Position numbers and translations under genes: made by a program. A DNA stretch of 64,000 nucleotides from positions 1 through 64,000 of the forward strand of contig JAJZLP010000353.1 of assembly GCA_021803325.1 (NCBI GenBank). Reading direction: 5' to 3'. Positions within the stretch are counted from its first letter, which is position 1, and the number at the start of each line of letters is the position of its first letter. The notes beneath the pieces were generated by a model that saw nothing but the letters and a program-made list of their open reading frames with translations, had not been told where the DNA came from and made no database searches. Below are positions 8,249 to 16,113 of this stretch, piece after piece. This DNA is from Actinomycetes bacterium. GTDB lineage: Bacteria; Actinomycetota; Acidimicrobiia; Acidimicrobiales; UBA8190.

Positions 8249-9139
8249 TCAGTTGCCTCCCCCGGTCGGGGTGTTGATCGCCTGCGACTCGGTCACGGTC
8301 ACCGCGACCTGGGCGGCCGGGCCGGCCTGGAGGCCGAGGTTCCCGCCCCCCGGCGCGCCCGTCGCCGTCCAGGTGACCGACCAGTAGAGGGTGGCGGTCA
8401 CCTGGTAGGTGCCGGCCTGTCCCCAGGTGTACGAGCAGTTCGTCGTGGCGTTCGGGGCGGCCGGGCTGTACGGGGTGCCCGGACCGTCACAGGTCACGGT
8501 GTCACCGTCGCCCATGTCCCAGACGACCTTGGTCGGCGTCGCCGTGGCTGTCGTCGTCACCGGTCCCGCCGACGCCGATGCGGTCAGCGTCTGCCAGGCG
8601 CCCGGGGCGATCCACAACCACGTCGCCACCCCCACCAGCTGCGGGCTCCCAGACGGCGGGGCCATCTCGATCGCCGGCGACGCGAAGCCGAGCTGCTTGA
8701 CCGCCTGCTCGGCCACGACCACCGGGTTCACCTGCACCACGGCGGCTGCCGGCTGGGCGCCCGTCACCCAGATCGGTGGCATCGGGTCGATCACCCCGGG
8801 GCCGGCGCAGACCGGGAAGACCCATTGGCCCGGCTGCGCACCACCGACCCCGATCGACGCCGTGGCCGACGGGCCGCCGGCCGTATAGGTGCAGCCGTAG
8901 GGCTGGTTCGGGTTGGGCGTGCCCTGGGGCGGGTCGCTCTTCCCTGGCGTTGCCCACGACGAGCCGGCTGGTGGTGTCCAGCGGGTCACCCCGGCCTGCA
9001 CGGTGAGGGTGCCGCCCGACGCCTGAGCGTTCGCAGTGTTCTCCCCGCCGGTGTCCGCCGCCCAGGCAGAGCTGGTGCCAGTCAGCACCGGCACCAGCAT
9101 CGCCACCACGGTGGCGGGGATCACGACCCGGGCGCGCAT
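8249..9139 (-). CDS. Exported PKD-like domain protein of the Tad locus
   Basis: 296 residues. A signal peptide (residues 1-27, ending SSAWAADT) suggests export. The C-terminal half shows a PKD-type motif (VVWDMGDGDTVTCDGPGT, then CSYTWGQAGTYQVTATLYWSV), a beta-sandwich often found in surface adhesion or structural proteins. Four Cys could make two disulfides. Comparable proteins accompany actinobacterial tad operons. I use the ATG at 9139, which gives a typical positively charged signal peptide N-region. A GTG at 9124 overlapping the preceding stop as GTGA is an alternative. Role: probably an extracellular accessory of the pilus. Confidence 0.68.
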   Translation of the reverse strand: MRARVVIPATVVAMLVPVLTGTSSAWAADTGGENTANAQASGGTLTVQAGVTRWTPPAGSSWATPGKSDPPQGTPNPNQPYGCTYTAGGPSATASIGVGGAQPGQWVFPVCAGPGVIDPMPPIWVTGAQPAAAVVQVNPVVVAEQAVKQLGFASPAIEMAPPSGSPQLVGVATWLWIAPGAWQTLTASASAGPVTTTATATPTKVVWDMGDGDTVTCDGPGTPYSPAAPNATTNCSYTWGQAGTYQVTATLYWSVTWTATGAPGGGNLGLQAGPAAQVAVTVTESQAINTPTGGGN

Positions 9140-9720
9140 TTCCCGTCCGTCACCGTCTGCTTGGACACCTTCCACGTGCTGCCTGTCAGCGCGAGTGTCG
9201 CCTGCACCCCGTCGTTCTCCGGCGGGGTGATCGGCGGAACCGGTTTGCCGGTCTTCGCGTATACGAGGACTGAGGTGCTGTAGGCGCAGTCCACCACCGT
9301 GGCCGTCGTCGCGGTTAGAGACGCGATCTTCGGGTGGAGAGTGAAGGTGCCTCTGCCCTCCATGCCCTGCTGCTGATCGGCCAGCAGGTTGGCCCGAACC
9401 CCGGTCAACTGTGGGGCGACCATCGTCGCCATCAGTTCGGGGTCCTCGGGGTTGGCATCAGTCAGCGCATGCTCGAAGGCCGCCCAGCCGGCTCGGTAAG
9501 CCTCGAGCACCGCTGTCCCGGCGGGGTCGGTGGTCGTCGTCGGTGTCAAGGCGCTCGTGGCGGTCGGTCTGACACTCGTCGTAGGGTGCGAGACGGCGCT
9601 ACCGCCACTGCCTCCACAAGATGCCGTCACCAGCCCAGCTGCCACCGCGCACGCGAGGAGCCCCACTCGCCGTCGACCTCGCCGTGCCCGGCGAAGTCGC
9701 CATCGCCAGGCACGCTGCAT
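9121..9720 (-). CDS. Putative lipoprotein, first gene of the Tad operon
   Basis: 199 residues from the ATG at 9720, or 207 from a GTG at 9744. A strongly basic N-region and hydrophobic core end at LVTASC-GG, a lipobox-like cleavage site, so the mature protein would be lipid-anchored outside the membrane. After a Ser/Thr/Pro spacer the mature part has a short alpha+beta domain (GWAAFEHALTDANPEDPELMATM, later TATVVDCAYSTSVLVYAKTGKPV) that resembles small NTF2-like or SnoaL-like exported proteins seen at such loci. The similarity is weak. It overlaps the PKD-like gene. Its function is unknown. Confidence 0.65.
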   Translation of the reverse strand: MQRAWRWRLRRARRGRRRVGLLACAVAAGLVTASCGGSGGSAVSHPTTSVRPTATSALTPTTTTDPAGTAVLEAYRAGWAAFEHALTDANPEDPELMATMVAPQLTGVRANLLADQQQGMEGRGTFTLHPKIASLTATTATVVDCAYSTSVLVYAKTGKPVPPITPPENDGVQATLALTGSTWKVSKQTVTDGKCAPGS

Positions 9721-10054
9721 GGCTTGTTCCGATGATCGCTGCACTGGCCCTCTCCACCTGGACCGCCCAGTCCCGATATCGGACCGGGGGCTCGTTTATC
9801 TCTATGCCCTCACGGGCGCTCCTCTGGTTGACGGACTCCTACTCGGAACTGGTCGGCCGAACGCCAGTCCCACGGCGCGCGACAGAAGTGATGCCAGCCA
9901 TTCCCATGGGTGGCTGATGGCCCGCCTCGAAGTCGCTTCAAGAGACACGCATCCCAATTCTGAGGGTAGGACTACGCCGCGGTCACGTCTATCAGGGGCC
10001 AGGTGCCATTACTGCTAGTAGTGCTGCTACCAGGCATGGCGATACGATTGCAGC
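9721..10054. promoter_or_regulatory. Divergent promoter region between the Tad operon and an XRE regulator
   Basis: This gap of about 330 bp separates divergent genes, so it must hold the promoters for the 12-gene pilus operon (leftward) and for the regulator (rightward). A perfect 10 bp palindrome, CCGATATCGG, sits at 9773-9782 and is a candidate operator. I see no convincing -35/-10 pair. The adjacent regulator may bind here, but this is inference from position only. Confidence 0.4.
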
Positions 10055-10891
10055 GTGCGGACTACCCTGTCCGACCCGGAGGCGTCGAGGCACGCCGAAC
10101 TGGCGGCGTTCCTTCGTGCCCGCCGTGCCCGTCTCCAACCCGAAGACGTCGGCCTGTATCCCCCGAGTGGGCGGCGCAACACGCCCGGGCTGCGCCGCGA
10201 AGAGGTCGCCCAGATCTCGGGCGTCGGCTTGACCTGGTACACGTGGCTCGAGCAGGGCCGGGAGATCACCACCAGCGTCCAGGTCATCGACGCTCTAGCT
10301 CGTGCGCTTCGCCTCGACCGGGAGGCCCACTGTCACCTCCGCCAGCTCGCCGACCTCCCCGTACCCGAGCCCGACCAGATGCCCGACGGCGCGACCGCAG
10401 AGCTCGACCGGCTGCTCGCCACCTTGATGCCGGCACCGGCCTGCCTCCTCGGCCCGAGGTTCGATTTCGTCGCCTGGAACGAGAACTTCGCCACCCTGTG
10501 GGATCCCGCCGGCCTACCTCCAGATCGCCGGAACGTCATGTGGCTGGCCTTCGCCGACCCGGCGCACCGGCGCACCTGGGTCAACTGGGGCGATCGCAGC
10601 CGCGTCCTGCTCGCGGAGTTCCGTGCCGCCGCAGGCCAACACGCCGGAGACCCACGATTCACCGAGCTCATCGAGGCGCTCAACGAGGCCAGCACGGAGT
10701 TCCGGGCTTGGTGGTCGCGCTACGAAGTGCGCCAATCCATCACCGGCCCCATCACCATCCGCCATCCCGGCGCCGGGATCATCAAGCTCGACGTCATTGA
10801 GTTGCGAGTCAGCGCACACCCGTCCCTCACCCTCGCTGTCCACGTACCGGTGAGGGCTCAAGATCGCAGGAAGCTCGCCGCCCTCGTCTGA
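10055..10891 (+). CDS. XRE-family helix-turn-helix regulator with MmyB-like ligand domain
   Basis: 278 residues. The N-terminal HTH (residues about 10-85) contains the family-specific stretch RRNTPGLRREEVAQISGVGLTWYTWLEQGR, and the C-terminal half (about 105-265) matches the MmyB-like ligand-binding domain (LGPRFDFVAWNENFATLW, and the WGDRSRVLLAEFRA region). Members of this family are cytoplasmic repressors or activators that respond to small molecules, often fatty acid-like, and usually control a neighbouring gene. The GTG start at 10055 is the first in the frame. It is divergent from the pilus operon and has no plus-strand partner downstream. Confidence 0.88.
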   Translation: MRTTLSDPEASRHAELAAFLRARRARLQPEDVGLYPPSGRRNTPGLRREEVAQISGVGLTWYTWLEQGREITTSVQVIDALARALRLDREAHCHLRQLADLPVPEPDQMPDGATAELDRLLATLMPAPACLLGPRFDFVAWNENFATLWDPAGLPPDRRNVMWLAFADPAHRRTWVNWGDRSRVLLAEFRAAAGQHAGDPRFTELIEALNEASTEFRAWWSRYEVRQSITGPITIRHPGAGIIKLDVIELRVSAHPSLTLAVHVPVRAQDRRKLAALV

Positions 10892-11057
10892 GTCCGGATG
10901 CTTCCCCACGACAGGATTGCCACGCGAGGCAGTCACATTTTGAATGGGCCTGGACGATCAGCATGTATGACAGCTCTGCTCAGACCAAGGCCGTTCGGCG
11001 GAGGCAGGTCCCGGTGCGGTCATCGAGCGGGTCTGGAGTCCGACGATAAGGGCCCCG

Positions 11058-11235
11058 ACGCAGCCGGTTGACGTTGGTCACCACCGAAAGCGACGGACAC
11101 CGGGCATCGCCGCTGCCGCGAACATCGAGAGAGCAGAATCCCGAAGAACGGGTAAAGCAGCCCGGCGGCGATCGGGACGCCGTCGGGCTTATATGCCGCC
11201 GCCGACATGTATATAGTCGAATGCCATACGGAAGC
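11058..11235 (-). pseudogene. Decayed C-terminal fragment of a copper P-type ATPase
   Basis: On the minus strand three short pieces in different frames read [26 protein letters not shown] and SLSVVTNVNRLRR, in the order in which the intact ATPase of this window (gene 20991-24005) has [27 protein letters not shown] and [13 protein letters not shown] at its C-terminus. The DNA is also visibly similar to 21090-21255. Frameshifts break the frame and nothing of the N-terminal 90 percent is present, so this is a relic of a second copy. The flanks (10892-11057 and 11236-11468) hold no gene I can support. Confidence 0.85.
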
Positions 11236-11468
11236 ACCCGCCACCCCGGTCGGCGGGCGGCACAACCCCACACCGAGCCCCGATCCGGTGACGCCCTGAC
11301 GGGCACCGCTGTGTAGAGGACCGAGTGGCGAAGCCACCTGATGGCCAGGGCTCGGATTGAAGGGATGCGCGTGTAGCCGTCGATGGCGTGCCCCATCGCC
11401 TGACGGATACACCCGGCGAGCCGCTGCGGACGTCGGCCAGCCTCGAAGCGCCGAGTTTTCCGGCCCGG

Positions 11469-12434
11469 TCAGAGCGGTCGAGATCCGCGGCTCGGGGCTT
11501 CGCTGGTCGTGTCGCTTGTTCGAGGGTCTTGCGGGGGATCATGGCCGGGTCGGGTTGGCTTGTCGCCCCGCAGCACGAGCCAGAGAGCGGCGAGCACGAT
11601 CGCGAGGCCGGTGGTGGTCCAGGCGCTCGGGCGCTCTCCTTCGATTAGCACAGCGAGGACGAGCCCGAATGCCGGCACGGCGAAAGTCCAGGCGGCCAGG
11701 CGGTAGAGGGGGCAGCGCCGCGCCTCGTGGAACCAGACGACATACACCACCGCCGTCCCCGGGATCGCCAGGAACCCGAGGGCCCCGATGAGGCGCCAGG
11801 TCCAGGCGATGTGCGGGACACCTTCGTCGGCCAAGGCCCACACCGCCAATGCGCCGGCCCCGGTGAGGAACGACCAGCCGGCGGCGACGACGTTGTCGAG
11901 GGCGCCGAGGCGCCGGGCGAGCAGCGTCCCCGCCGTGCCGGCCGCGGCGGCACCGACGGCCAGCACGGCCCCCGAGCCGCCACCACCGGGCAGCCCGACG
12001 ACGAGGAGTCCCGCCATGCCGACGAACAGTCCGACGACGGCGCCCCGGTGGGGCCGCTCGCGGTAAATGAGCCACGCGGGGAGCACGATGAGCAGCGGCT
12101 GGGCGTTGGCCAGCACCGACGCGATCCCCGTTGGGAGCCGCGCGGCGGCGAGGTACATCGCCCCTCCAGCGAAGGTGGCGTTGGCCAGGCCGAGACCCCC
12201 GATCACGCCCCACTGCGACAGGCCGATCGGACGAGTCCTTCCGCGCCAGGTGGCGTAGCCGAGGAGGACGGCTCCTGCGATCAAGGCCCGCAGGGTAGCG
12301 AGCCAGAGCGGCGGCGCGGCACCCCGAGCGAAGCGGATGGCCACAAAGCAGGCGCCGAGGAATGCGACGACCAAGACCATGCCCCGGACTGACGGCCGGG
12401 CATCGGGAGAGACCGCCGGGAGATCAGCAGACAT
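11469..12434 (-). CDS. EamA/DMT-family transporter
   Basis: 321 residues with about ten hydrophobic helices arranged as two EamA repeats (residues about 18-140 and 160-285). There is a motif around RALIAGAVLLGYATWRG in the first repeat and SVLANAQPLLIVLPAWLIYRERP, the characteristic end of the repeat with a conserved Glu-Arg. Members export or import small metabolites and the substrate cannot be told. The C-terminal 35 residues are polar and rich in Thr/Pro/Ser. It stands alone, downstream of the large copper-stress operon but with its own 175 bp upstream gap. Confidence 0.85.
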   Translation of the reverse strand: MSADLPAVSPDARPSVRGMVLVVAFLGACFVAIRFARGAAPPLWLATLRALIAGAVLLGYATWRGRTRPIGLSQWGVIGGLGLANATFAGGAMYLAAARLPTGIASVLANAQPLLIVLPAWLIYRERPHRGAVVGLFVGMAGLLVVGLPGGGGSGAVLAVGAAAAGTAGTLLARRLGALDNVVAAGWSFLTGAGALAVWALADEGVPHIAWTWRLIGALGFLAIPGTAVVYVVWFHEARRCPLYRLAAWTFAVPAFGLVLAVLIEGERPSAWTTTGLAIVLAALWLVLRGDKPTRPGHDPPQDPRTSDTTSEAPSRGSRPL

Positions 12435-12592
12435 CGCGGCTCCGCCTCGGCGTTGAGGGCGAACGCCACGTCGAGAACCAGCCCCATGGGAGTAGCCATG
12501 GGCGCCCGGGGTTATCTGAACATGACGGGGGGCTCGCTTCGCGCCGAGCCGACGCCTCGCCCTCGTTCATCGTGAGCTCGCCCGTCTCTGCG

Positions 12593-12607
12593 CCTGCTCC
12601 GCAGGCC
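12593..12607 (-). terminator. Hairpin just after the large operon
   Basis: GCCTGC and GCAGGC separated by 3 bp form a 6 bp GC-only stem a few bases 3' of the YHS stop codon. No T-run follows on the minus strand. It may be a weak terminator or an mRNA-protecting end structure. A second inverted repeat (GGCTCG / CGAGCC) lies at 12532-12551. Confidence 0.35.
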
Positions 12608-12609
12608 CG

Positions 12610-12768
12610 CTACCGGTCGCCCGAGGCGTACTTCTCGGGGTCGGCCTCGAAGCGCTGCTGGCAGGCGGGCGAGCAGAAGTAGTAGATCGTGCCCTCGTGG
12701 GTGGCGTTGCCCGCAGCGGCGGACTCTTCGATGCTCATGCCGCACACAGGGTCGGTGGCGGTTGCCAT
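12610..12768 (-). CDS. YHS metal-binding domain, possible independent translation from an internal start
   Basis: The last 52 codons of the fusion frame encode a complete YHS domain: DPVCGMSI, a short loop, YYFCSPACQQRFEADPEKY. The Cys residues (CGM and FCSPAC) are metal ligands in this family. The ATG at 12768 is preceded by AAGGAG at 6 bp, as strong as any site in the operon, while the 30 codons before it (Arg/Pro/Thr-rich) look like untranslated linker that happens to lack a stop. Free-standing YHS proteins of about 50 residues are common beside copper ATPases. I therefore list it separately. It could be made as a free protein, as the tail of the phosphorylase, or both. Confidence 0.6.
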   Translation of the reverse strand: MATATDPVCGMSIEESAAAGNATHEGTIYYFCSPACQQRFEADPEKYASGDR

Positions 12769-15700
12769 GGGTTGCTCCTTCTTGGTGTCTGGTGGTGTTT
12801 GGGTGGTGAACGGACGGACCCCGGGGGGCCGACGCCGCGGCGCGCTGGTATCGCCCTGGTCGGCTGCTCGACGGGTGTCGGTGCCAGCCGGTCCATGCTG
12901 GCGCGCAGCTGCTTCTCTCAGGCTGTGGCGGATCCGCCTTCCCGGGCGGAGGGTCAGCTGCGCGCCCGCGACCAGCAGCCGGATCGGCGGCGCCTCGCAG
13001 CCGGCGGAGGCGACGGAGATCTCCTGGTGGTCGACGCGCACGTCGAGGCGGTGCCCCTCGTAGTCAAGCGAAAGGCGGAGGTGGTGGATCTCGGCGGGAA
13101 GGGCGGGATCGAAGGCGAGTATTCCGCCGCGGGTCTCCAGGCCGGTGTAGCAGCGCTGCAGGATGTCGATGGTGCCGGCCATGGCGCCCAGGTGGATGCC
13201 TTCCTTGGTGGTGCCGCCCTGGGTGTCGGCCATGTCCGCGGCGAGCGCCTCGGTGAGATGGTGCCACGAGGCGCGCCGATCCGAGCGTGCCGCGACCCAG
13301 GCGTGCACGACCCGGGAGAGGGTCGAGCCGTGGGTGGTGCGGGCCGAGTAGTAGCCAATCGTGCGTCTCACGCAGCGATCGGTGAGCTCGTAACCGAGGC
13401 GCCCGAACGTCTCGGCCAGCTCGGCGAGCGAGAACAGGTAGAAGAGCATGAGCGTGTCGGCCTGCTTGGCGACCTGGTAGCGGCGCACCGTGTCGCCCTC
13501 GGACTCCAAGATGAGATCGAGCCGGCCGATGTTTCCGTAGCGGGCCTGGTAGGCGTCGAGGTCGATGGCCTCGAGATCCTGGTAGCCGGCGAACTGGCTG
13601 ACGACCCCTTGGTGGAACGGGACGTACAACTGGCGCGAGATTTCTTCGAACAGGTCCAGCTCCGCCTGATCGATTCCGAGAGCTTCCAACAGGTCCGGGC
13701 GCCCGGCACGGGAGATCCGCTCGGCCAGCTCGAGGGCGCGGGCGAGCAGCCAGGCGGTGGCGACGTTGGTGTAGGCGTTGTCGTCGACCCCAAGGTCCTC
13801 GCTTCCCGGGTAGCCGTCGTGGAACTCGTCGGGCCCCATCACCCCCCGGATCCGGAAGCGCCCGAGACCTGGGTCGTAGCTGGCGAGATGGGCGAAGTGC
13901 CGTGCCACCTCGAAGACCACCGCGGCCGCGTCCTCTTCGAAGTCCCAGGCCCCAGTCGCCTCTAGGTGGCGCAGGTGCTCGTAGGCGACCGCCAGCCCGA
14001 CGTGGCGCTGGGCGGCCGAACGGTCGGCGATCCAGCGCCCCGAGCGCGAGTTGTAGAGCACGCTCGGGGTGACATCGGCCCCGTCGGCGGCGGACTGCCA
14101 GGGAAAGCGGGCACCGACGTCGCCCGAGAGCCGGGCCAGGCGCCGGGCGGCGGGCAGGCGGCGGTGTCGGTAGGCGAGAAGCGCCCGGGAGGTCGCCGGG
14201 AAGCGCAGGTCGAGCACCCGGGTCGCAAAGGCCTCGTCCCAAAAGACGTGTCCCTCGTAGCCCTCGCCGTGGAGCCCCCTCGCACCAAGGCCGCAGTCAA
14301 GGTCCGCGACGTGGGGGGAGGCGACCTGGAGGAGGTGGAACAGGTGTAGGTTGACCACCCCGGCGGGTCGGCCCGAGGCGGCGATCTCGGTCCGAGCCGT
14401 CGCCCACAGCCGTCCCCAGGCGGCGACGTGCGCGTCGTAGAGCTCGGCGAAGCCAGGAGCCTCTGCGGCGGCCTGGCGGGCAGCCGCCAGCGGCTCGGAG
14501 ATGGCGCGGTCGCGTGAGGTGTAGATGGCCACGATCTTCTCGACGTGGCAGCGAACCCCCGCCGAGAGCAGCACGCGGTGCTCGTGGGTGACATCGTGGG
14601 GCCCGCGGCAAAGCTCGACTTCCCCGGCGGTGCCGTCGAGGTGGGTGCGGGCCGCCTCGGCCACGAGCACGTCGGACTGGGTGGTGCGTGCCGCCAGCCA
14701 GACGACGCTGGCGTCGTCGCCGCCCGAGCGCTCGAGGCGGAGGTGGCAGTGCGAGAGCAGGCGGGCCTCGGTGGTCTGGTCGGCACAACCTGAGGCGTCG
14801 ATCCCCGAGCGGACTCGCAGGGTGCCCGACCAGTTCTCAGCGATCACCTCCACCTGCATGGCGGCCAGGTGCGCGTCTGCCATCGACACGAGGCGGCGCT
14901 CGGTGACCGAGCTGCGCCGCCCAGCGGGATCGGTCACCTGGTAGCGGCGGCGCAAGACTCCGGCTCGCAGGTCCAGGCGCAACTCCTCGCCGGAGACCTC
15001 GACCCCGGGCTCCCCGAGGTAGGGCCCGCCATCGGCCGAGAACGTGAGCGCCAGCCAGTTCGGCGCGTTCACGATCGATTCTCGCTCGACGTCGCGCCCA
15101 TCGACCTCGCTCGCCAGCTGGTTGTAGAGCCCGGCCAGGTACGTGCCGGGGTAGCACACGCCGTCATCGGTGGCCCAGGTGGCTGCCCCGCGGGTGCCCA
15201 CGTAGCCGTTCCCGAGCGTGAGAAGGGTCTCGCGCATAGCTTCTGCGGCGTCGCTTGTCGGGCGGTAGGTGAGGTGCCAGCCGTCGGCCAGGGGCCCGGG
15301 CCCGACGAGTTCGAGGGCGCCGATGTCGTTGACCACGAGATCGGCACCGGCGGAGCGAAGGGTTTCCGGGGAGCCATGGTGGTCGACGCCGACGACGAGG
15401 TGAAAGCCTCCGGCCCGCCCGGCGGACACCCCGGCGACGGCGTCTTCGACCACCGCGGCGCGCTCGGGGTCGACCCCGAGGCGACGAGCGGCCTCGAGGT
15501 AGGTGGCGGCATCGGGCTTGCCGGCGAGCCTCATGGCCGTGCCCACCTGGCCGTCGATGACCACGTCGACCAGCGGCGCCAGGCCTGCGGCGGCAAGCAC
15601 GGCGGTGCAATGGCGGCTGGCCGAGACGACACCGACGCCGATCCCGGCCGCCCGTAGGCGGCCCAGCAGGCCACTGGCGCTGGGGAAAACCTGTGGACCG

Positions 15701-16113
15701 CGCTCCGCGAGCAGGGAGGAGAAACGGTCGTCCTTCTTGGTGGCGAGCGCCCACGCGCTCTGGAGCCCCGCCCCGTCGGTGGGGCTGCCTCCGGGAAGGG
15801 TGATGTCGCGGTCGGCGAGGACGTGGCTCACCCCGTCGAGGCGGGGCTCGCCGTCGACCAGGCGTCGGTAGTCGGTGCCCGTGAACGGCTCGGGGCGCAG
15901 CTCTCCGCCGGAGGTCGCGGCCACCTGCTCGAAGAGCTCGGCGAAGGTTTCTGTCCACGCGACCTCGTGCAAACTGGCGGTGTCGGTGAGCACCCCGTCC
16001 AAGTCAAACAGCACGGCGTCGAGGTCGGCGAGTCCTACCTCGGGGTTGGGCCCCTGGCTCGGGGCAGGGGCGACGGTGCAGCCGGCTGCCGACTCGAGTG
16101 TCGCCCCGCTCAC
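12610..16113 (-). CDS. HAD (beta-phosphoglucomutase-like) - GH65 disaccharide phosphorylase fusion, in frame with a C-terminal YHS domain
   Basis: 1167 residues. Domain 1 (about 28-255) is a beta-PGM-type HAD hydrolase (nucleophile motif FDLDGVLTD, GKPDAATYLEAARRLG, VVEDAVAGVSAGRAGG). Domain 2 (about 280-1085) is glycoside hydrolase family 65, with the catalytic acid Glu in VMGPDEFHDG and the phosphate-site region TTKEGIHLGAMAGT. GH65 phosphorylases split trehalose, maltose or kojibiose with phosphate to give beta-glucose-1-phosphate, and beta-PGM turns that into glucose-6-phosphate, so the fusion would do both steps. A low-complexity linker (about 1085-1115) then leads without a stop into a YHS domain. 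The start is GTG overlapping the ftsH stop (GTGA). Mycobacterium tuberculosis Rv2006 (OtsB1) has a similar HAD-GH65 build and lies beside a universal stress protein gene, from memory. The sugar substrate is not predictable here. Confidence 0.88.
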   Translation of the reverse strand: MSGATLESAAGCTVAPAPSQGPNPEVGLADLDAVLFDLDGVLTDTASLHEVAWTETFAELFEQVAATSGGELRPEPFTGTDYRRLVDGEPRLDGVSHVLADRDITLPGGSPTDGAGLQSAWALATKKDDRFSSLLAERGPQVFPSASGLLGRLRAAGIGVGVVSASRHCTAVLAAAGLAPLVDVVIDGQVGTAMRLAGKPDAATYLEAARRLGVDPERAAVVEDAVAGVSAGRAGGFHLVVGVDHHGSPETLRSAGADLVVNDIGALELVGPGPLADGWHLTYRPTSDAAEAMRETLLTLGNGYVGTRGAATWATDDGVCYPGTYLAGLYNQLASEVDGRDVERESIVNAPNWLALTFSADGGPYLGEPGVEVSGEELRLDLRAGVLRRRYQVTDPAGRRSSVTERRLVSMADAHLAAMQVEVIAENWSGTLRVRSGIDASGCADQTTEARLLSHCHLRLERSGGDDASVVWLAARTTQSDVLVAEAARTHLDGTAGEVELCRGPHDVTHEHRVLLSAGVRCHVEKIVAIYTSRDRAISEPLAAARQAAAEAPGFAELYDAHVAAWGRLWATARTEIAASGRPAGVVNLHLFHLLQVASPHVADLDCGLGARGLHGEGYEGHVFWDEAFATRVLDLRFPATSRALLAYRHRRLPAARRLARLSGDVGARFPWQSAADGADVTPSVLYNSRSGRWIADRSAAQRHVGLAVAYEHLRHLEATGAWDFEEDAAAVVFEVARHFAHLASYDPGLGRFRIRGVMGPDEFHDGYPGSEDLGVDDNAYTNVATAWLLARALELAERISRAGRPDLLEALGIDQAELDLFEEISRQLYVPFHQGVVSQFAGYQDLEAIDLDAYQARYGNIGRLDLILESEGDTVRRYQVAKQADTLMLFYLFSLAELAETFGRLGYELTDRCVRRTIGYYSARTTHGSTLSRVVHAWVAARSDRRASWHHLTEALAADMADTQGGTTKEGIHLGAMAGTIDILQRCYTGLETRGGILAFDPALPAEIHHLRLSLDYEGHRLDVRVDHQEISVASAGCEAPPIRLLVAGAQLTLRPGRRIRHSLREAAARQHGPAGTDTRRAADQGDTSAPRRRPPGVRPFTTQTPPDTKKEQPMATATDPVCGMSIEESAAAGNATHEGTIYYFCSPACQQRFEADPEKYASGDR

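Noticed and set aside
6090-8387. Plus-strand open frame of 765 codons
   Set aside because: Antisense shadow over the CpaF, CpaE-like and CpaB-like genes; long only because of high GC.
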